A stretch of 47,590 nt of DNA from positions 1-47,590 of the forward strand of contig NZ_LRQV01000045.1 in assembly GCF_001567585.1 (NCBI RefSeq). Reading direction: 5' to 3'. Positions 1 through 8,375 of the stretch are shown here, in pieces (within the stretch, counting starts at the first letter, position 1; every line of letters begins with the position of its first letter). The stretch comes from Micromonospora rosaria (lineage in GTDB: Bacteria; Actinomycetota; Actinomycetes; Mycobacteriales; Micromonosporaceae). The translations under genes and the position numbers were made by a program. The notes beneath the pieces are model-generated. The model was given only the letters and a program-made list of their open reading frames with translations, did not search any database and had not been told where the DNA came from.

Positions 1-20
1 CGCCGGTGGCTCTCGCTCAT
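1..20 (-). CDS. Start of next sugar-phosphate gene (partial, 5' end only)
   Basis: On the minus strand an ATG overlaps the transaldolase stop codon as ATGA, and six codons (MSESHR) follow before the window ends. Coupled ATGA junctions are common in this window. In actinobacteria the gene after tkt-tal is usually glucose-6-phosphate isomerase or glucose-6-phosphate dehydrogenase, so one of these is expected, but too little sequence is present to decide. No clear ribosome binding site is visible. Confidence 0.45.
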
Positions 21-1141
21 GCGGAGCGTTCGCCGCTGCCGGCGGCGGCCAGCGAGGCACGGACGCCGTCGAGCAGCTCCTGCCAGCTCGCCTCGAACTT
101 CTCCACGCCCTCCTGCTCCAGCGTGGCGATCACGTCGGACAGGTCGACCCCGACCGCCAGGAGCTGGTCGAAGACCTCGCGGGCCGCGGCGTACGCGCCG
201 GTGATGGTGTCCGGCTGGGTCTCGCCGTGGTCGGCGTAGGCGTGGACCACCGACTCCGGCATGGTGTTGACCGTGCCGGGGGCGATGAGCTGCTCGACGT
301 AGATGACGTCCCGGTAGTCCGGGTTCTTCGTCGAGGTGGACGCCCACAGCGGGCGCTGCGGGTGGGCACCGGCGTCGGCCAGGGCCTGCCAGCGCGCGGA
401 GGAGAAGACCTCGCCGTAGCGCTCGTAGGCGAGCTGGGCGTTGGCCACGGCGGCCTTGCCGCGCAGCGCCTTCGCCTCGGCCGAGCCGATCTTCTCCAGC
501 CGCTTGTCCACCTCGCTGTCGACGCGGGAGACGAAGAAGGAGGCCACCGAGCCGATGGTGGACAGGTCGTGGCCGTTGGCCTTCGCCTGCTCCAGGCCGG
601 CCAGGAACGCCTCCATCACCTGCGAGTACCGGTCCAGGCCGAAGATCAGCGTGACGTTGACGCTGATCCCCTCGGCCAGGGTGGCGGTGATCGCCGGCAG
701 CCCCGCCTCGGTCGCCGGGATCTTGATGAACAGGTTCGGCCGGTCGACCAGCCACCACAGCGCCTTGGCCTCGGCGACGGTCTTGTCGCTGTCGTGGGCC
801 AGCCGGGGGTCCACCTCGATGGAGACCCGGCCGTCGACGCCCGCGCTGCCGTCGTACGACGGGCGCATCACGTCGCACGCCCACCGCACGTCGTACGTGG
901 TGAGCATGCGGACCGCCTCCTCGACCTCCACCCCCCGGGTGGCGAGGTCGCGCAGTTGCCAGTCGTACTCGGCGGCGTCGCCGAGCGCCTTGGCGAAGAT
1001 GGTCGGGTTGGTGGTCACCCCGGCCACGTGCTTCTCCCGGCGGAGCTGGTCCAGCCCGCCCGAGCTGAGCCGCACCCTCGAAAGATCGTCGAGCCAGACC
1101 GCCACTCCCGCGGCGGTGAGCTCACCCAGCCTGTCCGTCAT
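17..1141 (-). CDS. tal: Transaldolase
   Basis: Cytoplasmic transaldolase of the non-oxidative pentose phosphate pathway. It moves a dihydroxyacetone unit from sedoheptulose 7-phosphate to glyceraldehyde 3-phosphate. The 374-residue product has the N-terminal GVTTNPTIF motif (about residues 41-49), the Schiff-base lysine in NLFIKIPAT (K140) and the long actinobacterial form with a C-terminal helical extension. The ATG at 1141 is chosen over an upstream in-frame start at 1189 because AGGGAG lies 10 nt before it and the upstream start would overlap transketolase. It begins 16 bp after the tkt stop, so the two are almost certainly co-transcribed, and its stop overlaps the next start. Confidence 0.96.
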   Translation of the reverse strand: MTDRLGELTAAGVAVWLDDLSRVRLSSGGLDQLRREKHVAGVTTNPTIFAKALGDAAEYDWQLRDLATRGVEVEEAVRMLTTYDVRWACDVMRPSYDGSAGVDGRVSIEVDPRLAHDSDKTVAEAKALWWLVDRPNLFIKIPATEAGLPAITATLAEGISVNVTLIFGLDRYSQVMEAFLAGLEQAKANGHDLSTIGSVASFFVSRVDSEVDKRLEKIGSAEAKALRGKAAVANAQLAYERYGEVFSSARWQALADAGAHPQRPLWASTSTKNPDYRDVIYVEQLIAPGTVNTMPESVVHAYADHGETQPDTITGAYAAAREVFDQLLAVGVDLSDVIATLEQEGVEKFEASWQELLDGVRASLAAAGSGERSA

Positions 1142-1157
1142 GCCGCTCACGCTCCCT

Positions 1158-3296
1158 TCAGTTACCAGTGGTGAAACCCGTGATGTCACCCTGCCGGGTC
1201 AGGGCCGCGTGCGCGGCGGCCACGATCCGGTCGGGGGTGAACCCGAACTGCTCGAAGAGCACGGAGTGCGGGGCGCTCGCGCCGTAGTGCTCCAGGCTCA
1301 CCGTCTCGCCGGTGTCACCGACGATGCCCTGCCAGGACATCCCGATGCCCGCCTCGACGCTCACCCGGGCCTTTACCCCGCGCGGCAGGACCGACTCCCG
1401 GTACGCCTCGTCCTGCGCAAAGAACCACTCCTGGCAGGGCATGGAGACGACCCGGGTGGGGGTGCCGTCGGCCTCCAGCCGCTCCCGGGCGGTGAGGCAG
1501 AGCTGCACCTCGGAGCCGGTGCCGATGATGATCACCTGGGGCTTGCCGGTGGACGCCTCGGCCAGCACGTAGCCGCCCTTGGCGACGCCCTCGGCGCCGG
1601 CCAGGGTCGACCGGTCCAGGGTCGGCAGGTTCTGGCGGCTCAGCGCCAGCGCGGTCGGCCGGTCGGTGTGCTCCAGCGCCACCCGCCAGGCCCAGACGGT
1701 CTCGTTGGCGTCCGCCGGGCGGACCACGTCCAGGCCGGGGATGGCCCGCAGCGCGGTCAGGTGCTCCACCGGCTGGTGGGTGGGGCCGTCCTCGCCCAGG
1801 CCGATCGAGTCGTGCGTCCAGACGTAGGTCACCGGCAGCTTCATCAGCGCGGCCAGCCGCACCGAGGGGCGCATGTAGTCGCTGAAGACCAGGAAGGTGC
1901 CGCCGTACGGGCGGGTGCCGCCGTGCAGGGCGATGCCGTTGAGGATCGCGCCCATGGCGTGCTCACGGATGCCGAAGTGCAGGGTGCGGCCGTACTCGTG
2001 GCCGGGGAAGTCCTTGGTGGCGTGCACCGCGGGGACGAACGAGGGCTCGCCCTTCATCGTGGTGTTGTTGCTCTCGGCCAGGTCGGCCGAGCCGCCCCAC
2101 AGCTCCGGCAGCACCGGGGCGAGCGCCTCCAGCACCTTGCCGGAGGCGGCCCGGGTGGCGATGCCCTTGGCGTCGGCGGGGAAGGTCGGCAGGGCCTCGG
2201 TCCAGCCCTCCGGCAGGATCCGGCCGGCCAGCCGGTCGTGCAGCGCCTTGCGCTCCGGGTTGGCCTCCGCCCACGCCGCGTACGCCTGGTTCCACTCCTG
2301 CTGGGCCGCGTCGCCCCGGCCGAGCACCTGCCGGGCGTGGCCGAGGACGGCCTCGTCGACCTCGAAGGTGCGGGCCGGGTCGAAGCCGAGGATCTCCTTG
2401 GTGGCGGCCACCTCGGCGGCGCCGAGCGCCGAGCCGTGGATCTTGCCGGTGTTCTGCTTGTTCGGGGCGGGCCAGCCGATGATGGTGCGCAGCGCGATGA
2501 AGGACGGCTTGTCGGTCTGCGCCTTGGCGGCCAGCAGCGCCTCGTACAGCGCCTCGACGTTCTCGTGGTAGTCGCCCTGCTCCGGGTCCCCGGCACGCCA
2601 GTCGACGGTCTGCACGTGCCAGCCGTACGCCTCGTACCGGGCGGCGACGTCCTCGCTCTTGGCGATCCGGGTGTCGTCCTCGATCGAGATCTCGTTGTCG
2701 TCGTAGATCAGGGTGAGGTTGCCGAGCTGCTGGTGGCCGGCGAGGGCGCTGGCCTCGTGGCTGATGCCCTCCTCGATGTCGCCGTCGGAGGCGATGCACC
2801 AGATGTGGTGGTCGAAGACGGAGGCGCCCGGCTCGGCGTCCGGGTCGAGCAGGCCGCGCTCGCGGCGGGCCGCCATCGCCATCCCGACCGCGTTGCCCAG
2901 GCCCTGGCCGAGCGGCCCGGTGGTGGTCTCCACGCCCGGGGTGTGGCCGTGCTCCGGGTGACCCGGGGTGAGCGAGCCCCACTGCCGCAGCGACTTGAGG
3001 TCGTCCAGGCTGAGCGGGTACCCGGAGAGGAAGAGCTGGATGTAGAGGGTGAGGCTGGAGTGCCCGGCGGAGAGCACGAACCGGTCCCGGCCGGTCCAGT
3101 CCGGGTCGGTGGGGTTGTGCCGCATGACCCGGTTGAACAGCAGGTACGCCGCGGGCGCCAGGCTCATCGCGGTACCCGGGTGGCCGTTGCCGGATTTCTC
3201 CACGGCGTCCATGGCCAGCACGCGGGCGGTGTCCACCGCTCGGCCGTCGAGGTCGGTCCAGTTCAGTGTCGAGTGATCGGGACGGTTGGCAGCCAC
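1158..3296 (-). CDS. tkt: Transketolase
   Basis: Thiamine-diphosphate enzyme that transfers two-carbon ketol units in the pentose phosphate pathway. The 712-residue protein shows the substrate-site histidine in GNGHPG (H39), the ThDP/metal motif GDIEEG with a downstream DN pair, the pyrimidine-domain run ending FGIREHAMG, and the C-terminal domain (TGSEVQLC). I prefer the GTG at 3296 because GAGGAG sits 10 nt upstream; an ATG at 3335 would add 13 residues that do not look like the family. It heads a minus-strand tkt-tal operon and is divergent from ctaB, a common actinobacterial arrangement. Confidence 0.96.
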   Translation of the reverse strand: MAANRPDHSTLNWTDLDGRAVDTARVLAMDAVEKSGNGHPGTAMSLAPAAYLLFNRVMRHNPTDPDWTGRDRFVLSAGHSSLTLYIQLFLSGYPLSLDDLKSLRQWGSLTPGHPEHGHTPGVETTTGPLGQGLGNAVGMAMAARRERGLLDPDAEPGASVFDHHIWCIASDGDIEEGISHEASALAGHQQLGNLTLIYDDNEISIEDDTRIAKSEDVAARYEAYGWHVQTVDWRAGDPEQGDYHENVEALYEALLAAKAQTDKPSFIALRTIIGWPAPNKQNTGKIHGSALGAAEVAATKEILGFDPARTFEVDEAVLGHARQVLGRGDAAQQEWNQAYAAWAEANPERKALHDRLAGRILPEGWTEALPTFPADAKGIATRAASGKVLEALAPVLPELWGGSADLAESNNTTMKGEPSFVPAVHATKDFPGHEYGRTLHFGIREHAMGAILNGIALHGGTRPYGGTFLVFSDYMRPSVRLAALMKLPVTYVWTHDSIGLGEDGPTHQPVEHLTALRAIPGLDVVRPADANETVWAWRVALEHTDRPTALALSRQNLPTLDRSTLAGAEGVAKGGYVLAEASTGKPQVIIIGTGSEVQLCLTARERLEADGTPTRVVSMPCQEWFFAQDEAYRESVLPRGVKARVSVEAGIGMSWQGIVGDTGETVSLEHYGASAPHSVLFEQFGFTPDRIVAAAHAALTRQGDITGFTTGN

Positions 3297-3477
3297 GATG
3301 TCTGTGCTCCTCGGTTGGGCGGAACCCTCGGTCATGACCCTATCGAGCGGTTCTAAACATCCGCCCAGGGATCGGGTGATGGTCTGCGGTACGGGACGGA
3401 CCCCCTCCGGCGTTCATCGCGCACTGTGACGGCCCGCACCCTTGTCGGGTCGTTCGGGCAGCGAAAACGACGCCGCG

Positions 3478-3483
3478 TAGGCT
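3478..3483 (+). promoter_or_regulatory. Candidate -10 box for ctaB
   Basis: TAGGCT fits the actinobacterial TANNNT -10 pattern and lies 72 nt upstream of the chosen ctaB start in the tkt/ctaB divergent region. No good -35 hexamer is visible (TTCGGG with a 19-nt spacer is the nearest). Confidence 0.3.
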
Positions 3484-3555
3484 GTCGGTCGGTGTGTGGC
3501 CCCGATCCGGGCCCGCCCGACCCGATCCCCTGCCGACGCCGGAAGGTGGCAATCC

Positions 3556-4512
3556 GTGAGCATGATCACCGAGCGCCCCGTCAGCAAACCTGCCGGGCAG
3601 CCGCCGGTGCGCACGGAGGACAGCCCCACGGTCGCCCGGCGGGACGTGCGGGCGGTCGTCGCGGCGTACGTCGCGCTCACCAAGCCCCGGATCGTGGAAC
3701 TGCTGCTGGTCACCACCGTGCCGGCGATGATGCTCGCGGCCGGCGGGATGCCGTCGCTGTGGCTGGTGGCGGTGGTGCTGGTCGGCGGCTCGCTCGCGGC
3801 CGGCGCGGCGAGCGTGCTCAACTGCTACATCGACCGGGACATCGACCAGTTGATGCGGCGCACCAAGCGTCGCCCGCTGCCCGCGCACACCGTGTCGCCG
3901 CGCAGCGCGCTGGTCTTCGGGCTGGTGTTGGCGGTGGTGTCGGTGGCGCTGATGGCGGCGTTCACCAACCTGCTGGCCGCCGGGCTGACCCTCGCCGCGA
4001 TCGTCTACTACGACGTGGTCTACACGCTCTGGCTCAAGCGGACCACCACGGCGAACACGTTCTGGGGCGGGGCGTGCGGGGCCGCGCCGGTGCTGATCGG
4101 CTGGGCGGCGGTCACCGGGTCGCTCGCCCCGGCCGCCTGGGCACTCTTCGCGGTGGTCTTCTTCTGGCAGATGCCGCACTTCTACCCGCTGGCGATGAAG
4201 TACAAGGCGGACTACGCGCGGGCCGGCATCCCGATGCTGCCGGTGGTGGCCTCGCCCCGCCGGGTCAACGCCGAGATCGTGATCTTCGCCTGGCTGACCG
4301 TGCTCACCTCGCTGGCGGTCTGGCCGCTCGGGATGAGCCCGATCTACGGGCTGCCCACCCTGGTGGTCGGCGCGATCTTCGTGATCGAGGCGCACCGGCT
4401 CGCCGGCCGGGTGAACCGGGGCGAGGCCGTCAAGCCGATGCGGCTGTTCCACTGGTCGACGACGTACCTGACGATCGTCTTCGCCGCGGTCGCGTTGGAC
4501 GCCCTGATCTGA
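3556..4512 (+). CDS. ctaB: Protoheme IX farnesyltransferase (heme O synthase)
   Basis: Integral-membrane UbiA-family prenyltransferase that attaches farnesyl to heme B to make heme O, the first step to heme A for cytochrome aa3 oxidase. The 318-residue product has the aspartate-rich motif NCYIDRDID with the following RRTKRRPLP, the second motif [12 protein letters not shown], and about nine hydrophobic segments. The GTG at 3556 is chosen because GGAAGG lies 9 nt upstream; an ATG two codons later is an alternative. It diverges from tkt across about 260 bp and its partner ctaA lies 3 kb downstream on the opposite strand. Confidence 0.95.
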   Translation: MSMITERPVSKPAGQPPVRTEDSPTVARRDVRAVVAAYVALTKPRIVELLLVTTVPAMMLAAGGMPSLWLVAVVLVGGSLAAGAASVLNCYIDRDIDQLMRRTKRRPLPAHTVSPRSALVFGLVLAVVSVALMAAFTNLLAAGLTLAAIVYYDVVYTLWLKRTTTANTFWGGACGAAPVLIGWAAVTGSLAPAAWALFAVVFFWQMPHFYPLAMKYKADYARAGIPMLPVVASPRRVNAEIVIFAWLTVLTSLAVWPLGMSPIYGLPTLVVGAIFVIEAHRLAGRVNRGEAVKPMRLFHWSTTYLTIVFAAVALDALI

Positions 4513-4528
4513 CCCGGCCGCCCGGGTC
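4511..4528 (+). terminator. Short hairpin at the ctaB stop
   Basis: GACCCGG and CCGGGTC form a 7-bp stem with a 4-nt loop, overlapping the ctaB stop codon. There is no T tract. It is a weak terminator candidate. Confidence 0.35.
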
Positions 4529-4579
4529 CCTTCCGCGCCCCGACGGGGCGGTGGTGGGGGATATGAGGCGGGTGTCGGG

Positions 4580-4740
4580 TGAATGTCTTTCTACGACAAA
4601 TCTTGTAACATTTCCCGCCCGAATGGGAAGTTTATAACGGAAATATCCGGTCAAATGGGACGGCTGGGAAGTCAAACCTCCAGGTAATGGGCATCACAAT
4701 AAGTTCATCGTTCCCGCCCACGTGGATGGAACTCTGCTTA
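4580..4740 (+). promoter_or_regulatory. AT-rich leader upstream of the small conserved gene
   Basis: This stretch is clearly less GC-rich than its surroundings and holds TTGTAA, TATAAC and several A/T runs, as expected for a promoter region. TTCCCGCCC occurs twice (4612-4620 and 4711-4719), and the first copy is part of the inverted repeat TTCCC-N8-GGGAA. I cannot assign a -35/-10 pair with standard spacing. Confidence 0.4.
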
Positions 4741-4751
4741 GGCTTCGCGTC

Positions 4752-5087
4752 ATGGCAGAAGGTTCCGATACAACGCTGACCGCCGACCAGGGCACCCCGG
4801 GACAGGCCCCCAACGGCCTGGTCGCGGGCATCCGGTCGTTCGCCGGCGAGCACGGCGGCGCGAAGGCGGTCATCGAGTACGTCGGCAAGCGGGGGGCCCG
4901 CATCGTCCTGGTCGGCACCGACGGGGCGTGGGGCGACCAGTTCGCCGACGACACGGTCGTCGCCCGGCAGGCTTGCGCGCTGGCGGGGGTCGACGTGGAG
5001 AACGCCTGGGAGCGGGAGCTGATGGACCAGATGCGCCCGAGCAACGACCTGTGGCGGTCGATGGCCCGCCGCACCATGGCCCGCTGA
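4752..5087 (+). CDS. Conserved hypothetical protein, 111 aa
   Basis: I do not recognise a characterised family. The protein is soluble, has no signal peptide or membrane segment, and is mildly acidic in the middle. A central GARIVLVGTDGAWGDQFADD segment looks like one alpha/beta unit, and a conserved-looking tail ends NDLWRSMARRTMAR. The ATG at 4752 is preferred because the sequence becomes protein-like from there; an in-frame start at 4722 is possible. Neither has a clear ribosome binding site, so a leaderless transcript is possible. Ten bases separate it from the ATP-grasp gene, so they are probably co-transcribed. Confidence 0.7.
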   Translation: MAEGSDTTLTADQGTPGQAPNGLVAGIRSFAGEHGGAKAVIEYVGKRGARIVLVGTDGAWGDQFADDTVVARQACALAGVDVENAWERELMDQMRPSNDLWRSMARRTMAR

Positions 5088-5097
5088 CGCCCGCACC

Positions 5098-6012
5098 GTG
5101 ACCGACCACCACCAGCCGACCCGGGGGCGACCCCGGGTCGCTCTCGTCACCTGCGCCGGCCTGCCCGACCTCGACCCGGACGACCGGCTGGTGCTCGCCC
5201 CGCTGGCCGCCGCCGGGATCGAGGCCACCGCCGCCGTCTGGGACGACGGCACGGTCGACTGGGCCGGGTACGACCTCGTCGTGCTCCGCTCGCCCTGGGA
5301 CTACATGCTGCGCCACGCCGAGTTCGTGGCCTGGGCCGACACGGTGCCCCGCCTGGCCAACCCGGCCGACGTGGTCCGCTGGAACACCGACAAGCGCTAC
5401 CTCGCCGAGCTGTCGGCCGCCGGGGTACCCACCGTGCCGACCTCGTGGATCGCGCCCGGGGAGCAGTGGACCCCGCCCACCAGCCACGGCGAGTACGTGG
5501 TCAAGCCGGCGGTCAGCGCCGGCAGCCGGGACACCGGCCGGTACGACCTGGCCGATCCGGACCACCGGGAGCTGGCCGCGGCGCACGTCCGCCGGCTCAC
5601 CGACGCCGGCCGGCACGTCATGGTGCAGCCGTACCTGACGGCGGTGGACACCGCCGGCGAGACCGCCCTGCTCCACCTGGCCGGCCCGGACGGGCTCCGG
5701 TTCAGCCACGCCATCCGCAAGGGGCCCATCCTCACCGGCCCCGACCGGGGCGTCGACGGGCTGTACCGGGCCGAGGAGATCACCCCCCGGACGGCCACCC
5801 CGGAGCAGCTCGCGGTCGCCGGGCGGACCCTGGCGGCGGTGCCCGGTGGCACGGACCGCCTGCTCTACGCCCGGGTGGACCTCATCCCCGGCCCGGACGG
5901 GGAGCCCGTCCTGGTCGAGCTGGAGCTGACCGAGCCGTCGCTGTTCGTCGGGTACGCCGACGGCGCTCCCGAGCGGCTCGCCGAGGCCATCCGTCACCAC
6001 CTGTCCGGCTAG
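5098..6012 (+). CDS. ATP-grasp domain protein (RimK/DcsG-like ligase)
   Basis: Probable ATP-dependent carboxylate-amine ligase of the ATP-grasp fold, 304 residues. The N-terminal part (PRVALVTCAGLPDLDPDD) is a pre-ATP-grasp domain. NTDKRYLAEL and YVVKPAVSAGSRDTGRYD supply nucleotide-binding elements, and LVELELTEPSLF near residue 290 matches the metal-binding Glu/Asn region. The general layout resembles RimK, glutathione synthetase and the cycloserine ligase DcsG. The substrate cannot be told from the sequence. It starts at a GTG 10 bp after the small conserved gene and is likely in its operon, so the 111-aa protein may be a partner or substrate (inference). Confidence 0.8.
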   Translation: MTDHHQPTRGRPRVALVTCAGLPDLDPDDRLVLAPLAAAGIEATAAVWDDGTVDWAGYDLVVLRSPWDYMLRHAEFVAWADTVPRLANPADVVRWNTDKRYLAELSAAGVPTVPTSWIAPGEQWTPPTSHGEYVVKPAVSAGSRDTGRYDLADPDHRELAAAHVRRLTDAGRHVMVQPYLTAVDTAGETALLHLAGPDGLRFSHAIRKGPILTGPDRGVDGLYRAEEITPRTATPEQLAVAGRTLAAVPGGTDRLLYARVDLIPGPDGEPVLVELELTEPSLFVGYADGAPERLAEAIRHHLSG

Positions 6013-6064
6013 CCGGCGCGCCCGGCTGCCGGGTGGTCCAGCTTCCGGGTGGTCGGGCGGCTGG

Positions 6065-6108
6065 CGGTCCGGGAGCTGGGCGGTCCGGGAGCTGGGCGGT
6101 CCGGGAGC
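6065..6108. repeat. 16-bp tandem repeat, about 2.7 copies
   Basis: The unit CGGTCCGGGAGCTGGG is repeated exactly at 6065-6080 and 6081-6096, followed by a partial third copy CGGTCCGGGAG. Confidence 0.85.
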
Positions 6109-6164
6109 CGCGTCCGGCGGCCGATCCGGGTCGGTGAGGTCGGTGGAGAAGCCTTTCGGGCTGC

Positions 6165-6266
6165 CCCGTCTGTGGGACCAACCCTTCTGTGGGGGCCGAC
6201 CCTTCTGTGGACCGGCCCCTCTGTGGGGCCGACCCGTCTGGGGAAGCGACCCGCTGTGTGGCGGCG
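6165..6266. repeat. Degenerate 17-bp tandem repeat, about 6 copies
   Basis: Copies start at 6165, 6182, 6200, 6216, 6233 and 6250, with lengths of 16-18 bp. The consensus is close to CCCTTCTGTGGGGCCGA; the CTCTGTGG-like core is best preserved and the last copies decay. Confidence 0.8.
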
Positions 6267-6295
6267 CGTCCGGAGGGCCTTCCGCCTGCTGGGGT

Positions 6296-6337
6296 GGCCA
6301 CCGCGTGCGGAGGGCCACCGCGTGCGGAGGGCCACCG
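6296..6337. repeat. 17-bp tandem repeat, about 2.5 copies
   Basis: GGCCACCGCGTGCGGAG occurs exactly at 6296-6312 and 6313-6329, followed by GGCCACCG. Its period matches the neighbouring block although the sequence differs. Confidence 0.85.
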
Positions 6338-6531
6338 TCTTCGGGAGACCCGGAGCACGCCCCGTCCGTGGGGGCAGCTCGACAGGCTGTGCGAGGCGTG
6401 CTCCCGGCGCGGGCGACCCTCCGGTGCACGCGGCGGAGGCCCGGCGCGGGCGACCCGCCGGCGCAGGTGACCTGGGGCGGGTGGACTTTCGGGGCGGCGG
6501 CGGGTGGGCTCCCGGGAGAATGCCCGCTCGG

Positions 6532-7497
6532 CTAGGCGCTGACCGGCACCGGTGGCGCAGTCGGGGCTGCCGGCTCGACCGGCGCGCTCTGGTCGGAGGC
6601 GGGCGGCGCCGGGCGGCGCTCCCGGGTCGACCAGAGCATCCCCAGGGTGGCCAGCAGCACCAGGCAGGAGCCGACCATGTGCGCGCCGACCAGCAGCGCG
6701 GGCAGGTCGGTGAGGTACTGCACGAAGCCGATCACGCCCTGGCTTAGCTCCACCGCGACGAGCACCACGGCGGCGCGGGTGGCCCGCCGCGCTCCGACGG
6801 CGCGGAACGCGAAGATCAGCGCCACGGAGAGCCCGAGCAGCAGGAACACGCCGTCGGCGTGCACCTGGGAGATGGCCTCCGGGTCCAGCCCGTTGCGGGC
6901 GGCGCCGTGGTCGCCGGCGTGCGGGCCGCTGCCGGTCACCCAGGTCCCGACGACCAGCACCGAGGCGCTGACCACGGTGGTGAGCCGGGCCAGGGTACGC
7001 AGCGGGCCCGGCACCGTCGGCACCACCGGGCCGTCCGGGTCGATGATCCGGCGCCAGAGCGCGTACGCCACGGCGATCACCACCATCGAGGCGAGGAAGT
7101 GCAGCCCGACCACCCACGGGTTCAGGTCGGTCAGCACGGTGATGCCGCCGATCACCGCCTGCGCCGGGATACCGGCGAGCACCCCGACCGCCAGCGGCAG
7201 CAGCCCCGGCCGCCGGGGCCGGTGCAGCAGCACCGCCACCACCACGGCGAGCGCGATCGCCCCGACGCCGAAGGTGAGCAGCCGGTTGCCGAACTCGATC
7301 ACCCCGTGGATGCCCATCTCCGGGGTGTTGACGTACGACTCGTCGGTGCACCGGGGCCAGGTGGGGCAGCCGAGGCCGGACGCGGTCAGCCGGACCAGCC
7401 CGCCGGTGGCGACGATTCCGACGTTCGCGACGATCGACGCGAGCGCGAGTCGGCGCAGCAGGGTGTCGGAGACCGGAAACCGGGGGGAGAGCGTCAC
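6532..7497 (-). CDS. ctaA: Heme A synthase (COX15/CtaA family)
   Basis: Membrane enzyme that oxidises heme O to heme A, acting after CtaB. The 321-residue protein shows about eight hydrophobic segments. The heme-ligand region EFGNRLLT comes early in the protein, and further histidines occur in VVGLHFLAS, ISQVHADG and LVGAHMVGS, as in the duplicated four-helix architecture. A Cys pair (GLGCPTWPRC) lies in the first extracytoplasmic loop, typical of CtaA. The C-terminus is Pro/Ala-rich. I choose the GTG at 7497; TAGGAT lies 7 nt upstream and could serve either as the -10 of a leaderless transcript or, through AGGA, as a ribosome binding site. It diverges from the suf operon. Confidence 0.93.
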   Translation of the reverse strand: MTLSPRFPVSDTLLRRLALASIVANVGIVATGGLVRLTASGLGCPTWPRCTDESYVNTPEMGIHGVIEFGNRLLTFGVGAIALAVVVAVLLHRPRRPGLLPLAVGVLAGIPAQAVIGGITVLTDLNPWVVGLHFLASMVVIAVAYALWRRIIDPDGPVVPTVPGPLRTLARLTTVVSASVLVVGTWVTGSGPHAGDHGAARNGLDPEAISQVHADGVFLLLGLSVALIFAFRAVGARRATRAAVVLVAVELSQGVIGFVQYLTDLPALLVGAHMVGSCLVLLATLGMLWSTRERRPAPPASDQSAPVEPAAPTAPPVPVSA

Positions 7498-7504
7498 GTC
7501 GTGA

Positions 7505-7510
7505 ATCCTA
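7505..7510 (-). promoter_or_regulatory. Candidate -10 box for ctaA (leaderless)
   Basis: On the minus strand TAGGAT fits TANNNT and leaves 7 nt before the GTG start, so transcription could begin at or next to the start codon. The AGGA inside it could alternatively be a ribosome binding site. No clear -35 is seen. Confidence 0.4.
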
Positions 7511-7577
7511 CGCACGGTAGTTTTGACGCTTCGGGCGACTCCGCAGGCCCGGTGCTCCGGATCACCCGGACCCGAGT

Positions 7578-7606
7578 TTGCGGAGCTTCCCCGAAATACG
7601 TAACGT
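7578..7606 (+). promoter_or_regulatory. Candidate suf operon promoter (leaderless)
   Basis: TTGCGG (7578-7583) and TAACGT (7601-7606) are separated by 17 nt. The -10 box ends 7 nt before the GTG at 7614, which would put the transcription start at or beside the start codon. There is no purine-rich ribosome binding site before that GTG, consistent with a leaderless mRNA. Confidence 0.55.
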
Positions 7607-7613
7607 TGGCGTT

Positions 7614-8375
7614 GTGAAAAAGGGGGCGGCGCTCGACGGGCACCGACCGACGGCCGGGACGGCCGCCGGTGCCTCGGCGTCCCCGGTCGCCGACGTCCCC
7701 ACCCGCGACCGGGTGACCCAGTTGCTGCTGGAGCGGGGCGCGACCACCGCCGCGCAGCTCGGCACCGCGCTCGGGCTCAGTCCGGCGGCGATCCGCCGGC
7801 ACCTGGACGCGATGCTCGCCGACGGCGACGTCGTCGCCCGCGAGGAGGCCGTGCGGGGGCACCGGCGCCGGGGCCGCCCGGCCAAGGTCTTCCTGCTGAC
7901 CGACGCGGCCCGGGTGCGCTGCGGCACCCACCACTACGACAACATGGCCACCGCCGCGCTGCGTTGGATCGCCCGCACGGGCGGTTCGGCGGCGGTGGAG
8001 ACGTTCGCCGCGGAGCAGGTCGCCGCGCTGGAGGCCCGCTGCCAGGCCGCCCTGGCCGACGCCGGGGACGACCCCCTGGCGCGGGCGGCGGCGCTCGCCG
8101 CGGCGCTGACCGCCGAGGGGTACGCCGCCAGCGCGACCGCGATCGCCACCGGCGGGCAGCTCTGCCAGCACCACTGCCCGGTGGCGCACGTGGCCGCCGA
8201 GTTCCCGCAGCTCTGCGAGGCCGAGACCGCGGTGATCTCCCGCCTGGTCGGCACGCACGTGCAGCGTTTGGCAACCATCGCGCACGGCGACGGGGTGTGC
8301 ACCACGCACATCCCCACCCAGCCGGGGCGTGAGCAGTCCGGAAGAACCGTCACCACTGTGAGGACAGATAGATGA
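7614..8375 (+). CDS. sufR: SufR-type iron-sulfur cluster transcriptional repressor
   Basis: Winged-helix regulator of the suf operon, 253 residues. A DNA-binding helix-turn-helix lies at about residues 33-65 ([20 protein letters not shown]), followed by a basic wing ([11 protein letters not shown]). The C-terminal sensor domain carries C184, C188, C201 and C229 in the arrangement [21 protein letters not shown]...VCTTH, which is characteristic of SufR [4Fe-4S] ligation. In mycobacteria and cyanobacteria SufR represses suf when clusters are plentiful. The GTG start is set by the leaderless promoter just upstream. Its stop overlaps the sufB start (ATGA), placing it first in the operon it presumably controls. 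Confidence 0.92.
   Translation: MKKGAALDGHRPTAGTAAGASASPVADVPTRDRVTQLLLERGATTAAQLGTALGLSPAAIRRHLDAMLADGDVVAREEAVRGHRRRGRPAKVFLLTDAARVRCGTHHYDNMATAALRWIARTGGSAAVETFAAEQVAALEARCQAALADAGDDPLARAAALAAALTAEGYAASATAIATGGQLCQHHCPVAHVAAEFPQLCEAETAVISRLVGTHVQRLATIAHGDGVCTTHIPTQPGREQSGRTVTTVRTDR

Larger units (their letters stand above)
6013..6531. other. Gene-free gap built largely of short tandem repeats
   Basis: This 519-bp region lies between two convergent genes (ATP-grasp and ctaA). No frame in it looks protein-like. Three blocks of 16-17-bp tandem repeats occupy much of its first 330 bp (listed separately); the rest is GC-rich without obvious structure. Confidence 0.7.

Noticed and set aside
441..3356. 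A 971-codon open frame on the plus strand across tal and tkt
   Set aside because: It is antisense to two clear enzymes; the product is Arg/Gly/Ala-rich without family features, a normal effect of very high GC.
6165..6266. Possible CRISPR array
   Set aside because: The 17-bp copies are directly adjacent with no spacers and there are no cas genes nearby.
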